Shown: positions 7,682-16,130 of the stretch, in pieces | Numbering within the stretch: position 1 is the first letter of the stretch | Layout: every line of letters starts with the position of its first letter | Source of the DNA: Duganella sp. 1411 | GTDB lineage: Bacteria; Pseudomonadota; Gammaproteobacteria; Burkholderiales; Burkholderiaceae_D | DNA: 64,000 bases | Assembly: GCF_017833525.1 (NCBI RefSeq) | Contig: NZ_JAFICD010000004.1 | Span: 405,864-469,863 of the forward strand | Direction of reading: 5' to 3' | The notes under the pieces: model-generated | What the model was told of the DNA's origin: nothing | Seen by the model: only the letters and a program-made list of their open reading frames with translations | Databases searched by the model: none | Translations under genes and position numbers: made by a program

Positions 7682-9352
7682 ATGTCTACGTTACGCCCCC
7701 TGCTGTTTTCCGCCCTGGCGCTGGCCGCCGTTCCGACACTGGCGCAGGCGCCGGCCAAGGCGCTGGCCGCCGTGTCGGCCGACGATTTGCTCGAGCATAT
7801 CAAAGTCCTGGCGTCCGACGACTTCGAGGGCCGCGCGCCCGGTTCGGCCGGCGAGGCCAAGACGGTGGCGTATCTGGAGCGGGAATTCAAGAAGCTGGGC
7901 CTGAAACCGGGCAATCCGAACGGCACGTGGGTGCAGCCGGTGCCGATGCGCGGCATGACGCCGACGCCCGCCTTTAGCTACGACATCGGCGGCAAGACGG
8001 TGGCGCTGAACTTCCCGGACGATTATGTCGCCCATTCGACCAGCGAGCCGACCACCGTCACTGTCGATAAATCCGAGCTGGTGTTCGTCGGCTACGGCGT
8101 GCAGGCGCCGGAATACGGCTGGGACGATTACAAGGGCGTCGACGTGCGCGGCAAAACCATCTTGATGCTGATCAACGATCCGGCCGTGCCCGATCCGAAG
8201 CATCCCGCCGAGCTGGACCCGGCCATGTTCAAGGGCAAGGCGATGACTTACTACGGCCGCTGGACCTACAAATACGAGATCGCCGCCAAGCTGGGCGCGG
8301 CGGCGGCCATCATCATCCACGAGACCAAGCCGGCGGCCTATCCGTGGGACGTGGTGCGCAGCGGCGGCAACGGCGAGAACTTCAGCCTGCTGCGCGACGG
8401 CCCCGATCCGGACGCGCCGGCCGTGCCGGCCTGGATGCAGCTGGACCAGGCCAAGGCGATGATGGCCGCCGCCGGCTACGATTTCGACACCCTCAAGCGG
8501 CAGGCGCTGACCAGGGGCTTCCGGCCGGTCAGCCTGAAGGGCACGGCCAGCTTCAAGATCGACAACACGGCGCGCACCGTCAACTCGAACAACGTGGTGG
8601 CGATGATCCCGGGCAGCGATCCCAAGTTGAAGGATGAATTCGTCATCTACAGCGCGCACTGGGACCACCTGGGCGTCGACGAGCGGCTGCCGGGCGGGCG
8701 CAGCAAACAGATCTATCACGGCGCGCTCGACAACGCCTCGGGTGTGGCGGCGCTGATGGAGATCGCCAAGGCCTACCAGGCCTTGCCCAAGGCGCCGAAG
8801 CGCTCGATCCTGTTCCTGGCCACCACCGCCGAGGAGCGCGGCTTGCTGGGCGCGAAATACTACGCCAGCCATCCGTTGTATCCGCTCAAGAAGACGGTGG
8901 CCAATATCAATATCGACGGCATCAACGCCTGGGGCAAGACGGCGCAGATCGAGAACGTGACGTCCGGGCATTCGAGCATCGACACGCTGCTGGCCAAGTA
9001 CGCCAAGGCGCAGGGCCGGGTGATGGACGGCGATTCGCGCTCCGAGCTGGGCAGCTTCTACCGCGCCGACCAGCTGGAGTTCGCGCGGGCCGGGGTGCCG
9101 GTGCTGTACACCAAGGCGCGCAGCCGCTATTTGAACCAGCCGGACAATTATGCGCGGGAGAAGGTGGATTATTACTTCGCCAAGGATTATCACCAGGTGA
9201 GCGACGACGTGCGCACCGATTGGGATTTCAGCGGCGGCGTACAGGACATCCAGTTGCTGTTCCAGGTGGGGCTCGACATCGCGCAGGGCGTGACGCCGAC
9301 GTGGAATCCCGGGTCGGAGTTCAAGGCGGCTGGCGATCAGCGCCTCAGGTAA
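7682..9352 (+). CDS. Secreted M28-family zinc aminopeptidase with PA domain
   Basis: 556 residues with a signal peptide (about 1-22). A protease-associated insert covers about residues 130-270. The M28 catalytic core follows, with two-zinc ligands visible in order: His in YSAHWDHLG, Asp in GALDNASGV, the Glu-Glu pair in TTAEERGLLG, Asp in INIDGINAW and His in DYHQVSDD. It probably removes N-terminal amino acids from peptides outside the inner membrane. The ATG was chosen because the signal peptide begins there; the reading frame extends further upstream without coding character. It is divergent from dsbD and convergent with rplQ. It occupies the interval where many relatives carry cutA. Confidence 0.9.
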   Translation: MSTLRPLLFSALALAAVPTLAQAPAKALAAVSADDLLEHIKVLASDDFEGRAPGSAGEAKTVAYLEREFKKLGLKPGNPNGTWVQPVPMRGMTPTPAFSYDIGGKTVALNFPDDYVAHSTSEPTTVTVDKSELVFVGYGVQAPEYGWDDYKGVDVRGKTILMLINDPAVPDPKHPAELDPAMFKGKAMTYYGRWTYKYEIAAKLGAAAAIIIHETKPAAYPWDVVRSGGNGENFSLLRDGPDPDAPAVPAWMQLDQAKAMMAAAGYDFDTLKRQALTRGFRPVSLKGTASFKIDNTARTVNSNNVVAMIPGSDPKLKDEFVIYSAHWDHLGVDERLPGGRSKQIYHGALDNASGVAALMEIAKAYQALPKAPKRSILFLATTAEERGLLGAKYYASHPLYPLKKTVANINIDGINAWGKTAQIENVTSGHSSIDTLLAKYAKAQGRVMDGDSRSELGSFYRADQLEFARAGVPVLYTKARSRYLNQPDNYAREKVDYYFAKDYHQVSDDVRTDWDFSGGVQDIQLLFQVGLDIAQGVTPTWNPGSEFKAAGDQRLR

Positions 9353-9362
9353 CGCGGGCCGC

Positions 9363-9450
9363 CAACCCGGCATGCGTATTGCGATACGCATGCGTCGCTG
9401 TTCAGGGGTCGTACCCCGCGGGGTACGACCCCGGTTGGCCGTGCGGGTTA
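9363..9450. repeat. Palindromic intergenic element, family 1, copy 2
   Basis: The core at 9405-9432 is two perfectly complementary 13-base arms around a 2-base loop. A second perfect palindrome (10-base arms, 9370-9393) built on GCATGCGTAT precedes it. Overall orientation is opposite to copy 1, so the two copies form an inverted pair around dsbD and the M28 gene. It lies between the convergent 3' ends of the peptidase and rplQ. Confidence 0.87.
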
Positions 9451-9452
9451 AC

Positions 9453-9482
9453 AAAAAAAGCCAGGCTGAGCCTGGCTTTTTT
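9453..9482 (-). terminator. Intrinsic terminator after rplQ (bidirectional)
   Basis: A hairpin GCCAGGC-TGA-GCCTGGC is flanked by A-runs on the left and T-runs on the right, so it can terminate in both directions. It ends the alpha ribosomal operon coming from the minus strand and could also stop transcription from the M28 gene. Confidence 0.9.
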
Positions 9483-9508
9483 CTTAGACACTACAACAAC
9501 TGCGAAGA

Positions 9509-9907
9509 TTACTCTTCAGCGGTTGGAGCGGCGTCGATGTCGGTGACTTCTGGACGGTCCATCAGCTCAACGTAAGCCATTGGAGCGTTGTCGCCAACAC
9601 GGAAACCCATTTTCAGGATGCGCAGGTAGCCGCCGTTGCGGTTTGCGTAGCGTGGGCCCAGTTCCGCGAACAGCTTCAGAACCATTTCACGATCGCGCAG
9701 ACGGGAGAACGCCAGACGCTTGTTTGCCAGGGTGTCGGTCTTGCCCAGGGTCAGGATCGGCTCGATCACGCGACGCAGTTCTTTCGCTTTTGGCAGCGTG
9801 GTTTTGATGGCTTCATGACGCAGCAGGGAAACGGTCATGTTGCGCAGCATTGCCAGACGGTGGGACGAGGTACGATTCAGTTTACGGAGGCCGTGACGGT
9901 GACGCAT
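9509..9907 (-). CDS. rplQ: 50S ribosomal protein L17
   Basis: 132 residues, starting MRHRHGLRKLNR, the invariant L17 opening, with the family core through MGFRVGDNAPMAYVEL and a short acidic tail. It binds 23S rRNA near the peptide exit region. It is the last gene of the alpha operon, after rpoA, and is followed by a strong terminator. The gap to rpoA is 182 bases and contains a stable hairpin, longer than the usual spacing. Confidence 0.98.
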   Translation of the reverse strand: MRHRHGLRKLNRTSSHRLAMLRNMTVSLLRHEAIKTTLPKAKELRRVIEPILTLGKTDTLANKRLAFSRLRDREMVLKLFAELGPRYANRNGGYLRILKMGFRVGDNAPMAYVELMDRPEVTDIDAAPTAEE

Positions 9908-9988
9908 GGTACTTCCTTTCAGGTGTTTAAATCCGAGTTCTTCGATCGCTCACGGTTGAAGTTGAGCGCGGACCGGTTCTAGGGATAA

Positions 9989-10013
9989 CGCCCGGCACAA
10001 CATGTGCCGGGCG
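9989..10013. other. Stem-loop between rpoA and rplQ
   Basis: Perfect 11-base arms (CGCCCGGCACA and its complement) around a 3-base loop. No U-run follows on the minus strand, so this is more likely an mRNA processing or stability element, or a weak attenuator, than a full terminator. Confidence 0.6.
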
Positions 10014-10089
10014 GGTGCTACAAAATGCAAATCAGTTGGCAACAGGGCAGAACATCGCTGCGCGATGTCCAGCGCTGTCGCCCAATTTG

Positions 10090-11067
10090 TTACTTTTCCA
10101 GGCCGGCAGGCGGCCAGTTTTCCAGCTTCATGCCCAGGGTCAGGCCACGGGAAGCCAGCACTTCCTTGATTTCGTTCAGGGACTTGCGGCCCAGGTTCGG
10201 CGTCTTGAGCAGTTCGTTTTCCGAACGCTGGATCAGGTCGCCGATGTAGTAGATGTTTTCCGCTTTCAGGCAGTTGGCCGAACGCACGGTCAGTTCCAGA
10301 TCGTCCACTGGACGCAGCAGGATCGGATCGACCAGCGGTGCGCGCGATGGCGCTTCGGCGGCGGCTTCGGTGCCTTCCAGCGCGGCGAACACGTTCAGCT
10401 GGTCGACCAGCACGCGTGCCGACTGGCGGATCGCTTCTTCCGGCGAGATGACGCCGTTGGTTTCGATGTTGATGATCAGCTTGTCCAGGTCGGTACGCTG
10501 TTCCACGCGAGCGGACTCGACGAAGTAGGAAACGCGGCGCACCGGCGAGAACGACGCATCCAGAATGATGCGGCCGATGGTTTTGTTGGTGTCTTCGGAC
10601 AGGCGACGGACGTTGCCCGGCACATAGCCGCGGCCTTTTTCAACCTTGATCTGCATGTCCAGTTTGCCGCCGGCGGTCAGGTGGGCGATCACGTGGTCCG
10701 GATTGATCAGTTCCACGTCGTGTGGCAGATCGATGTCCGAGGCCAGGATGGCGCCTTCGCCTTCTTTTTTCAGGGTCAGGGTGACGGAGTCACGGTTGTG
10801 GACTTTGAAGACCACGCCCTTGAGGTTCAGCAGCAGGTCGACGACGTCTTCTTGCACGCCGTCGAGCGACGAGTATTCGTGCACGACGCCGGCGATCGTC
10901 ACTTCGGTTGGCGCGTAGCCGACCATCGACGACAGCAGTACGCGACGCAGCGCATTACCCAATGTATGGCCATAGCCGCGTTCGAACGGCTCCATCACTA
11001 CTTTAGCGTGGCCGGCGCCCAGCGCCTCTACATCGATAATACGTGGCTTCAACAGACTGTTTTGCAT
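10090..11067 (-). CDS. rpoA: RNA polymerase alpha subunit
   Basis: 325 residues, normal length. The N-terminal dimerisation and assembly domain covers about residues 1-230 and includes the hallmark GYGHTLGNALRRVLLSS. After a linker rich in Ala, Glu and Pro, the C-terminal domain (about 245-310) binds UP elements and activators, with LTVRSANCLKAENI and the helix-hairpin-helix TPNLGRKSLNEIKE. It sits between rpsD and rplQ as in other proteobacteria. Its own gap upstream holds a terminator-like stem-loop. Confidence 0.99.
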   Translation of the reverse strand: MQNSLLKPRIIDVEALGAGHAKVVMEPFERGYGHTLGNALRRVLLSSMVGYAPTEVTIAGVVHEYSSLDGVQEDVVDLLLNLKGVVFKVHNRDSVTLTLKKEGEGAILASDIDLPHDVELINPDHVIAHLTAGGKLDMQIKVEKGRGYVPGNVRRLSEDTNKTIGRIILDASFSPVRRVSYFVESARVEQRTDLDKLIINIETNGVISPEEAIRQSARVLVDQLNVFAALEGTEAAAEAPSRAPLVDPILLRPVDDLELTVRSANCLKAENIYYIGDLIQRSENELLKTPNLGRKSLNEIKEVLASRGLTLGMKLENWPPAGLEK

Positions 11068-11129
11068 GAAATGTCCTTTTCAATACCCTCGGCGCGTTAG
11101 GCCGATAAGGCTGATGGCATTAGTGAAAA

Positions 11130-11151
11130 CGCCCGCTGGTCACAGCGGGCG
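11130..11151. other. Stem-loop between rpsD and rpoA
   Basis: 9-base GC arms (CGCCCGCTG and its complement) around GTCA. The plus-strand side is followed by a 7-T run and the minus-strand side by only four T. On the minus strand, where the genes are read, it may be a partial attenuator setting the ratio of S4 to alpha subunit, or a processing site. Confidence 0.55.
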
Positions 11152-11176
11152 GGTTTTTTTACGGCTAGACTACAGA

Positions 11177-11800
11177 TTAACGCGAGTACAGTTCGACGAT
11201 CAGCGATTCGTTGACGTCGTTGGCGATCTCGTTGCGCTCTGGCAGGGACTTGAAGGTGCCTTCCATTTTCTTGGCATCGACCGACACCCAGCTTGGCATG
11301 CCGACTTGTTCAGCCAGCGACAGCGCTTCCACGATACGCACTTGCTTCTTCGACTTTTCGCGCACGGCGATGACGTCGCCGATCTTGACCGAGTACGAAG
11401 CGATGTTGACCACTTGGCCGTTCACGGTGAACGCCTTGTGCGATACCAGCTGACGCGCTTCGGCGCGAGTCGAGCCGAAGCCCATGCGGTATGCAACGTT
11501 GTCCAGGCGGGTTTCCAGCAGCTTCAGCAGGGTTTCGCCGGTGTTACCCTTGCGACGGTCCGCTTCGGCGAAGTAGCGACGGAACTGACGTTCCAGCACG
11601 CCGTACATACGCTTGACTTTTTGCTTTTCGCGCAGTTGGTTGCCGTAGTCCGAGGTGCGGGCACCCGACTTGACGCCGTGCTGGCCTGGTTTGACGTCCA
11701 GTTTGCACTTGCTGTCGAGCGAGCGGCGTGCGCTCTTCAGGAACAGGTCAGTACCTTCACGGCGGGAGAGTTTTGCTTTAGGTCCGATATAACGTGCCAC
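11177..11800 (-). CDS. rpsD: 30S ribosomal protein S4
   Basis: 207 residues beginning MARYIGPKAKLSRREGTD. It contains the S4 RNA-binding fold (about residues 95-160), including LETRLDNVAYRMGFG and ARQLVSHKAFTVNG. It is a primary 16S-binding assembly protein and, in enterobacteria, the translational repressor of the alpha operon. It is followed by rpoA. The 224 bases upstream separate it from rpsK and contain a candidate promoter. Confidence 0.98.
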   Translation of the reverse strand: MARYIGPKAKLSRREGTDLFLKSARRSLDSKCKLDVKPGQHGVKSGARTSDYGNQLREKQKVKRMYGVLERQFRRYFAEADRRKGNTGETLLKLLETRLDNVAYRMGFGSTRAEARQLVSHKAFTVNGQVVNIASYSVKIGDVIAVREKSKKQVRIVEALSLAEQVGMPSWVSVDAKKMEGTFKSLPERNEIANDVNESLIVELYSR

Positions 11801-11941
11801 GATGCTTCCTTTTTATAAATAATAACGCCCCAGCCACATCGAAACATGGTTAGGCGCTAGTCTGATCCTCAGGGTGGGCCAGACGGTGGCTTAAATACGA
11901 ATAACCCGCCGAAGATGTTCGACAGGCGACAACAGCCGGGC

Positions 11942-11947
11942 AGTATA
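11942..11947 (-). promoter_or_regulatory. Candidate -10 element upstream of rpsD
   Basis: On the minus strand the sequence reads GTTATACTGCCCGG: a good TATACT -10 with a GC-rich discriminator, but only a poor -35 match. It lies in the unusually long 224-base gap between rpsK and rpsD. A small hairpin built on GGCGAA/TTCGCC follows the rpsK stop near 11990-12010. Together they suggest an internal promoter that feeds rpsD-rpoA-rplQ. Confidence 0.35.
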
Positions 11948-12024
11948 ACCGTTTCCGGCTTTCTGCTCCAGCGATTTCTAACAGCGGGAAGGAGGCGAAG
12001 CGAACTTCGCCGCCGACCGCGCGA

Positions 12025-12429
12025 TTAGATACGACGACGTTTTGGAGGACGGCAGCCGTTGTGTGGCACTGGGGTCACGTCCTGGATCTCGGTGATCTTG
12101 ATGCCCAGGTTGTTCAGTGCGCGCACCGCGGATTCGCGACCAGGACCTGGGCCCTTGATACGCACTTCCAGGTTCTTCACGCCGCATTCCACCGCGACTT
12201 TACCAGCTGCTTCGGCCGCAACCTGCGCTGCGAACGGGGTCGATTTACGCGAACCCTTGAAGCCAGCGCCACCGGAGGTCGCCCACGACAGAGCGTTGCC
12301 CTGGCGGTCGGTGATGGTGATGATGGTGTTGTTGAAGGAAGCGTGAACGTGCGCGATACCTTCGGCGACGTTCTTCTTGACCTTCTTGCGGACGCGCGCT
12401 GCTGCTGCGCTGCTTTGTTGCTTAGCCAT
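12025..12429 (-). CDS. rpsK: 30S ribosomal protein S11
   Basis: 134 residues with the signature stretches GIAHVHASFNNTIITITD and VRIKGPGPGRESAVRAL, and the basic end CRPPKRRRI. It forms part of the platform near the mRNA exit, contacting S7, S18 and 16S rRNA. It is 14 bases from rpsM upstream in the alpha operon. The Ala/Lys-rich N-terminus is a little longer than in E. coli, as is common in related bacteria. Confidence 0.98.
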   Translation of the reverse strand: MAKQQSSAAAARVRKKVKKNVAEGIAHVHASFNNTIITITDRQGNALSWATSGGAGFKGSRKSTPFAAQVAAEAAGKVAVECGVKNLEVRIKGPGPGRESAVRALNNLGIKITEIQDVTPVPHNGCRPPKRRRI

Positions 12430-12443
12430 GTGATTTCCCTAGA

Positions 12444-12809
12444 TTATTTCTTGAGCGATTGAGCGGCTTTGCGCGGGCCCTTGCGGGTACGTGCATTGGT
12501 GCGGGTGCGCTGGCCGCGGACCGGCAGGCCCTTACGGTGACGCATACCACGGTAGCAACCCAGATCCATCAAACGCTTGATGTTCATGGACAATTCGCGG
12601 CGCAGATCGCCCTCGACGATGAATTTTGCTACTTCATCGCGCAGCTTTTCCAGTTCGCTGTCGTCCAGATCCTTGACCTTTTTATCGGTCGCAATACCCG
12701 TCGCGGCGCAGATGAACTTTGCGCGTGGGCGGCCTACACCGTAGATGGCCGTCAGGCCGATTACGGTGTGCTGATGATTGGGGATATTAACCCCTGCGAT
12801 ACGTGCCAT
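12444..12809 (-). CDS. rpsM: 30S ribosomal protein S13
   Basis: 121 residues, starting MARIAGVNIPNHQHTVIGL, with the helix-two-turn-helix region and the basic tail (CYRGMRHRKGLPVRGQRT, then TRKGPRKAA). It contacts the P-site tRNA and forms the B1 bridges in the subunit head. First gene of the alpha group, 27 bases after rpmJ. Confidence 0.98.
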   Translation of the reverse strand: MARIAGVNIPNHQHTVIGLTAIYGVGRPRAKFICAATGIATDKKVKDLDDSELEKLRDEVAKFIVEGDLRRELSMNIKRLMDLGCYRGMRHRKGLPVRGQRTRTNARTRKGPRKAAQSLKK

Positions 12810-12836
12810 TCGTTATTCCTCGATAAATAACGGTTA

Positions 12837-12950
12837 TTAACCTTGACGCTGCTTGTGACGCGGTTCGACGCAGATTACGCGAACGACGCCCTTGCGCTTG
12901 ATGATCTTGCAGTTGCGGCAGATCCGCTTGACTGAGGCGTTAACTTTCAT
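12837..12950 (-). CDS. rpmJ: 50S ribosomal protein L36
   Basis: 37 residues, the standard size, starting MKVNASVKRICRNCK. It keeps the zinc-ribbon ligands (CxxC at residues 11 and 14, then a later Cys and His), so it is the zinc-binding C+ form. The gene lies between infA and rpsM, the usual order in betaproteobacteria, with infA placed between secY and rpmJ. Confidence 0.96.
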   Translation of the reverse strand: MKVNASVKRICRNCKIIKRKGVVRVICVEPRHKQRQG

Positions 12951-12970
12951 TTTGCTCTCTCTTTGGTTAG

Positions 12971-13189
12971 TTACTTGGTCCGGAACACGATGCGTGCTCG
13001 GCTCAGATCGTAAGGTGTCAGTTCGACCGTCACCTTGTCGCCAGGAAGAATGCGGATATAGTTCATCCGCATTTTACCCGAAATATGCCCGAGCACCACG
13101 TGTCCGTTTTCCAGCTTTACTCGAAATGTTGCATTGGGGAGATTCTCAAGAATCTCGCCCTGCATCTGTATGACGTCGTCTTTTGCCAT
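12971..13189 (-). CDS. infA: Translation initiation factor IF-1
   Basis: 72 residues forming one S1-like OB fold, with the hallmark GHISGKMRMNYIRILPGD. It binds the ribosomal A site during initiation. It sits between secY and rpmJ. A divergent paralogue elsewhere in the genome is common in betaproteobacteria but cannot be assessed here. Confidence 0.97.
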   Translation of the reverse strand: MAKDDVIQMQGEILENLPNATFRVKLENGHVVLGHISGKMRMNYIRILPGDKVTVELTPYDLSRARIVFRTK

Positions 13190-13207
13190 TCGGTATGTTT
13201 ACCGCGC

Positions 13208-14542
13208 TTATCGCGTCGGAATTCCGCCTTTGAAATTTGCTTTGCGCAGCAGCGATTCATATTGCTGCGACATCACGTAGTTTTGTACCTGGGCCATGAA
13301 ATCCATGGTCACAACCACAATAATCAACAGAGAAGTACCACCAAAATAAAACGGTACCTTCCACTCGGCTTGCATGAATTCCGGCAACAAACACACCAAA
13401 GTGATGTAGATGGCGCCAGCCAGTGTCAAACGTGTCAGGATCTTGTCGATGTAACGGGCAGTCTGCTCACCGGGACGGATCCCTGGCACAAAGGCCCCGC
13501 TCTTCTTCAAGTTATCCGCTGTTTCCTTGCTGTTGAAGACCAGCGCTGTATAGAAGAAACAGAAAAACACGATCGCAATGGCATACAACAGTGCGTGGAT
13601 GGGCTCGCCTGGCCCCATCGATGCTGCCAAATCTTTCAGGAACCGGACGACAGGGTTGGCCGTGTCGGCGCCCTGCGTGAACCAGCCCACGATCGTTGCC
13701 GGGAACAAGATAATCGACGAAGCGAAAATCGGTGGGATCACGCCGGCCATGTTCAACTTCAATGGCAGGTGCGACGTTTGTCCACCGTAGATCTTGTTAC
13801 CCACTTGGCGTTTCGCGTAGTTCACCAGAATCTTGCGTTGGCCACGTTCGACAAACACCACGAAGAACGTCACCGCCACCACCAGGATCATGATGATGAT
13901 CGCCGAGAACGCGCCGATCGATCCGTTGCTCACCGAGGCGCCGAGGCCACCCAGTGCGTTCGGCAGACCGGCCGCGATGCCCGCGAAGATGATGATCGAG
14001 ATGCCGTTACCGAGACCGCGCTCGGTAATCTGCTCGCCCAACCACATCACGAACATGGTTCCGGTCAACAGCGTAACGACCGTCACGAAACGGAATGCAT
14101 AGCCCGGATCCAGCACCAGACCTGCCTGCGACTCCAGCGCGACTGCGATGGACAACGCCTGGAACAGCGCCAGCAACACCGTGAAATAGCGGGTGTACTG
14201 GGTGATCTTGCGACGGCCGGACTCGCCTTCTTTCTTGAGCGCTTCCATCTGCGGCGAGACGATCGACACCAGCTGCATGATGATCGAGGCCGAGATGTAA
14301 GGCGTGATACCCAGCGCAAAGACTGTGAAGCGCGCGAGCGCGCCACCGCTGAACATGTTCAACATGCCCAGGATGCCGCCCTCTTGCGACTTGAACAGCG
14401 CGGCCAATTGTACCGGATCGATCCCGGGAACCGGGATGTGAGCGCCGATACGATAAACCACCAATGCACCAAGCAAGAACCAGAGCCGGTTCCAAGGGAA
14501 CCCGGCTGCCGCACTTTTAGCCAATTGTGGATTAGTCGCCAA
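13208..14542 (-). CDS. secY: Preprotein translocase subunit SecY
   Basis: 444 residues with ten membrane helices. Family landmarks: YRIGAHIPVPGIDP near the N-terminus, GGALARFTVFALGITPYISASIIMQL around the plug and helix 2, the cytoplasmic loop VERGQRKILVNYAKRQ for ribosome and SecA contact, and GIRPGEQTARYID near the fifth cytoplasmic loop. It forms the protein-conducting channel with SecE and SecG. It lies after rplO, 32 bases downstream, and before infA. Confidence 0.98.
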   Translation of the reverse strand: MATNPQLAKSAAAGFPWNRLWFLLGALVVYRIGAHIPVPGIDPVQLAALFKSQEGGILGMLNMFSGGALARFTVFALGITPYISASIIMQLVSIVSPQMEALKKEGESGRRKITQYTRYFTVLLALFQALSIAVALESQAGLVLDPGYAFRFVTVVTLLTGTMFVMWLGEQITERGLGNGISIIIFAGIAAGLPNALGGLGASVSNGSIGAFSAIIIMILVVAVTFFVVFVERGQRKILVNYAKRQVGNKIYGGQTSHLPLKLNMAGVIPPIFASSIILFPATIVGWFTQGADTANPVVRFLKDLAASMGPGEPIHALLYAIAIVFFCFFYTALVFNSKETADNLKKSGAFVPGIRPGEQTARYIDKILTRLTLAGAIYITLVCLLPEFMQAEWKVPFYFGGTSLLIIVVVTMDFMAQVQNYVMSQQYESLLRKANFKGGIPTR

Positions 14543-14574
14543 TTTTCGCTCCGATCAAGCTGTTAGCGGTCAAC

Positions 14575-15006
14575 TCAGGCTACCGAGCCGCCGGCTGCTT
14601 CGATGGCCGCTTTCGCGCCAGCGGTCACTTTCAGGCCTTTGAGGTTCACCGCCTTGGTGATCTCGCCGGACAGAATGACGCGCACGTCGCGGGCCAGCAC
14701 GGCCAGCACGCCGGCTTGCTTGAGCACCAGGATGTCGACGTCGCCGACCGGCAGGTTGTTCAGGTCGGACAGGCGCACTTCAGCTTTGAAGGTGGCGTTG
14801 AGCGACTTGAAACCGCGCTTAGGCAGACGGCGTTGCAGAGGCATCTGACCGCCTTCGAAACCGACTTTGTGGAAGCCGCCCGAACGCGATTTTTGACCCT
14901 TGTGACCACGGCCCGAGGTTTTACCCAGACCGGAGCCGATACCGCGGCCGACGCGACGCTTGTAGTGCTTGGCGCCATCGGCTGGTTGAATGGTATTCAG
15001 TTCCAT
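14575..15006 (-). CDS. rplO: 50S ribosomal protein L15
   Basis: 143 residues, with the glycine-rich N-terminal tail RVGRGIGSGLGKTSGRGHKGQ and the GGQMPLQRRLPKRGF motif. The tail penetrates 23S rRNA during late large-subunit assembly. It lies between rpmD and secY on the spc transcript. Confidence 0.98.
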   Translation of the reverse strand: MELNTIQPADGAKHYKRRVGRGIGSGLGKTSGRGHKGQKSRSGGFHKVGFEGGQMPLQRRLPKRGFKSLNATFKAEVRLSDLNNLPVGDVDILVLKQAGVLAVLARDVRVILSGEITKAVNLKGLKVTAGAKAAIEAAGGSVA

Positions 15007-15033
15007 GATTTCTCCGTGTGTAAGCCCGGGGGC

Positions 15034-15216
15034 TTACGCAACTACTTTAACGAGGTACGATACTTTGTTGATCATGCCGCGCACGGATGGGGTGTCTTGC
15101 AGCTCGGAGACCGAGTTGACACGACGCAGGCCCAGACCGCGGACGGTGGCACGGTGGTCTTCACGCGTGCCGATCAAGCCCTTGACCAATTGTACTTTGA
15201 CGGTTTTGGTTGTCAT
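15034..15216 (-). CDS. rpmD: 50S ribosomal protein L30
   Basis: 60 residues, the usual bacterial size, with KVQLVKGLIGTREDHRATVRGLGLRR. The ATG at 15216 was chosen because AAGGTGA lies five bases upstream; a GTG nine bases further upstream overlaps that Shine-Dalgarno sequence and is unlikely. It is between rpsE (10 bases away) and rplO. Confidence 0.96.
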   Translation of the reverse strand: MTTKTVKVQLVKGLIGTREDHRATVRGLGLRRVNSVSELQDTPSVRGMINKVSYLVKVVA

Positions 15217-15226
15217 AACGTTCACC

Positions 15227-15745
15227 TTAGCCCAGGATTTCTTCTACCGACTTGCCGCGTTTCGCAGCAATTTCAGCAGGAGTACTCATTTTTGCCAGAC
15301 CATCCAGCGTGGCGCGGACCAGGTTGTAAGGGTTGCTCGAGCCGGTGGATTTCGCCACCACGTCGGTCACGCCCATTACTTCGAAGATCGCGCGCATTGC
15401 GCCGCCAGCGATAACGCCGGTACCTGGTTTCGCAGGCGACATCATCACTTTCGATGCGCCGTGACGGCCGGTAACGGTGTGCTGCAGGGTGCCGTTTTTC
15501 AGGTTGACCTTGATCAGGTTGCGACGGGCTTCTTCCATTGCCTTCTGCACACCGACCGGTACCTCTTTCGACTTGCCCTTGCCCATGCCGATGCGGCCAT
15601 CGCCGTCACCAACCACGGTCAGCGCGGCGAAACCCATGATACGACCACCCTTGACCACTTTAGTCACGCGGTTGATCGCGATCATTTTTTCGCGCATGCC
15701 GTCATCCGGCTTGTCGCTTGCCATTTTTGCTTGCATTTTTGCCAT
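15227..15745 (-). CDS. rpsE: 30S ribosomal protein S5
   Basis: 172 residues, with the dsRBD-like N-terminal domain (IAINRVTKVVKGGRIMGFAA) and the C-terminal ribosomal fold (AGGAMRAIFEVMGVTDVVAKS). It takes part in decoding fidelity and helicase activity at the mRNA entry. Lies between rplR and rpmD. The residues around the spectinomycin loop look ordinary. Confidence 0.98.
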   Translation of the reverse strand: MAKMQAKMASDKPDDGMREKMIAINRVTKVVKGGRIMGFAALTVVGDGDGRIGMGKGKSKEVPVGVQKAMEEARRNLIKVNLKNGTLQHTVTGRHGASKVMMSPAKPGTGVIAGGAMRAIFEVMGVTDVVAKSTGSSNPYNLVRATLDGLAKMSTPAEIAAKRGKSVEEILG

Positions 15746-15754
15746 GATCGTTCC

Positions 15755-16117
15755 TTAGAACTTCAGACCGGCTTCGCGCGCGGCTTCTGCCAGCGCCTTC
15801 ACACGGCCGTGGTAACGGAAACCGGAGCGGTCGAACGCGACTTCGGTAATCCCTGCTTTCAGTGCTTTCTCTGCGACGCGCTTGCCGACGATCGCGGCAG
15901 CGGCAGCGTTGCCGCCCTTGCCCGATTTGCCAGCCAGTTCGTTGCGCACTTCGACTTCTGCCGTGGAGGCCGATACCAGTACTTTGGCATCCGGCGAGAT
16001 CAGGTTCGCGTAGATATGCAGGTTAGTGCGGTGTACCGACAGGCGGTTCACTTTCTGTTGCGCGATCTTGATCCGGGTTTGGCGTCCGCGGCGCAGACGT
16101 GATTCTTTCTTGTCCAT
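15755..16117 (-). CDS. rplR: 50S ribosomal protein L18
   Basis: 120 residues with a basic N-terminus (MDKKESRLRRGRQTR), RLSVHRTNLHIYANLI, and the end FDRSGFRYHGRVKALAEAARE. It binds 5S rRNA with L5 in the central protuberance. It is 13 bases after rplF and 9 before rpsE. Confidence 0.98.
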   Translation of the reverse strand: MDKKESRLRRGRQTRIKIAQQKVNRLSVHRTNLHIYANLISPDAKVLVSASTAEVEVRNELAGKSGKGGNAAAAAIVGKRVAEKALKAGITEVAFDRSGFRYHGRVKALAEAAREAGLKF

Positions 16118-16130
16118 CGTCAGCCCCTAG

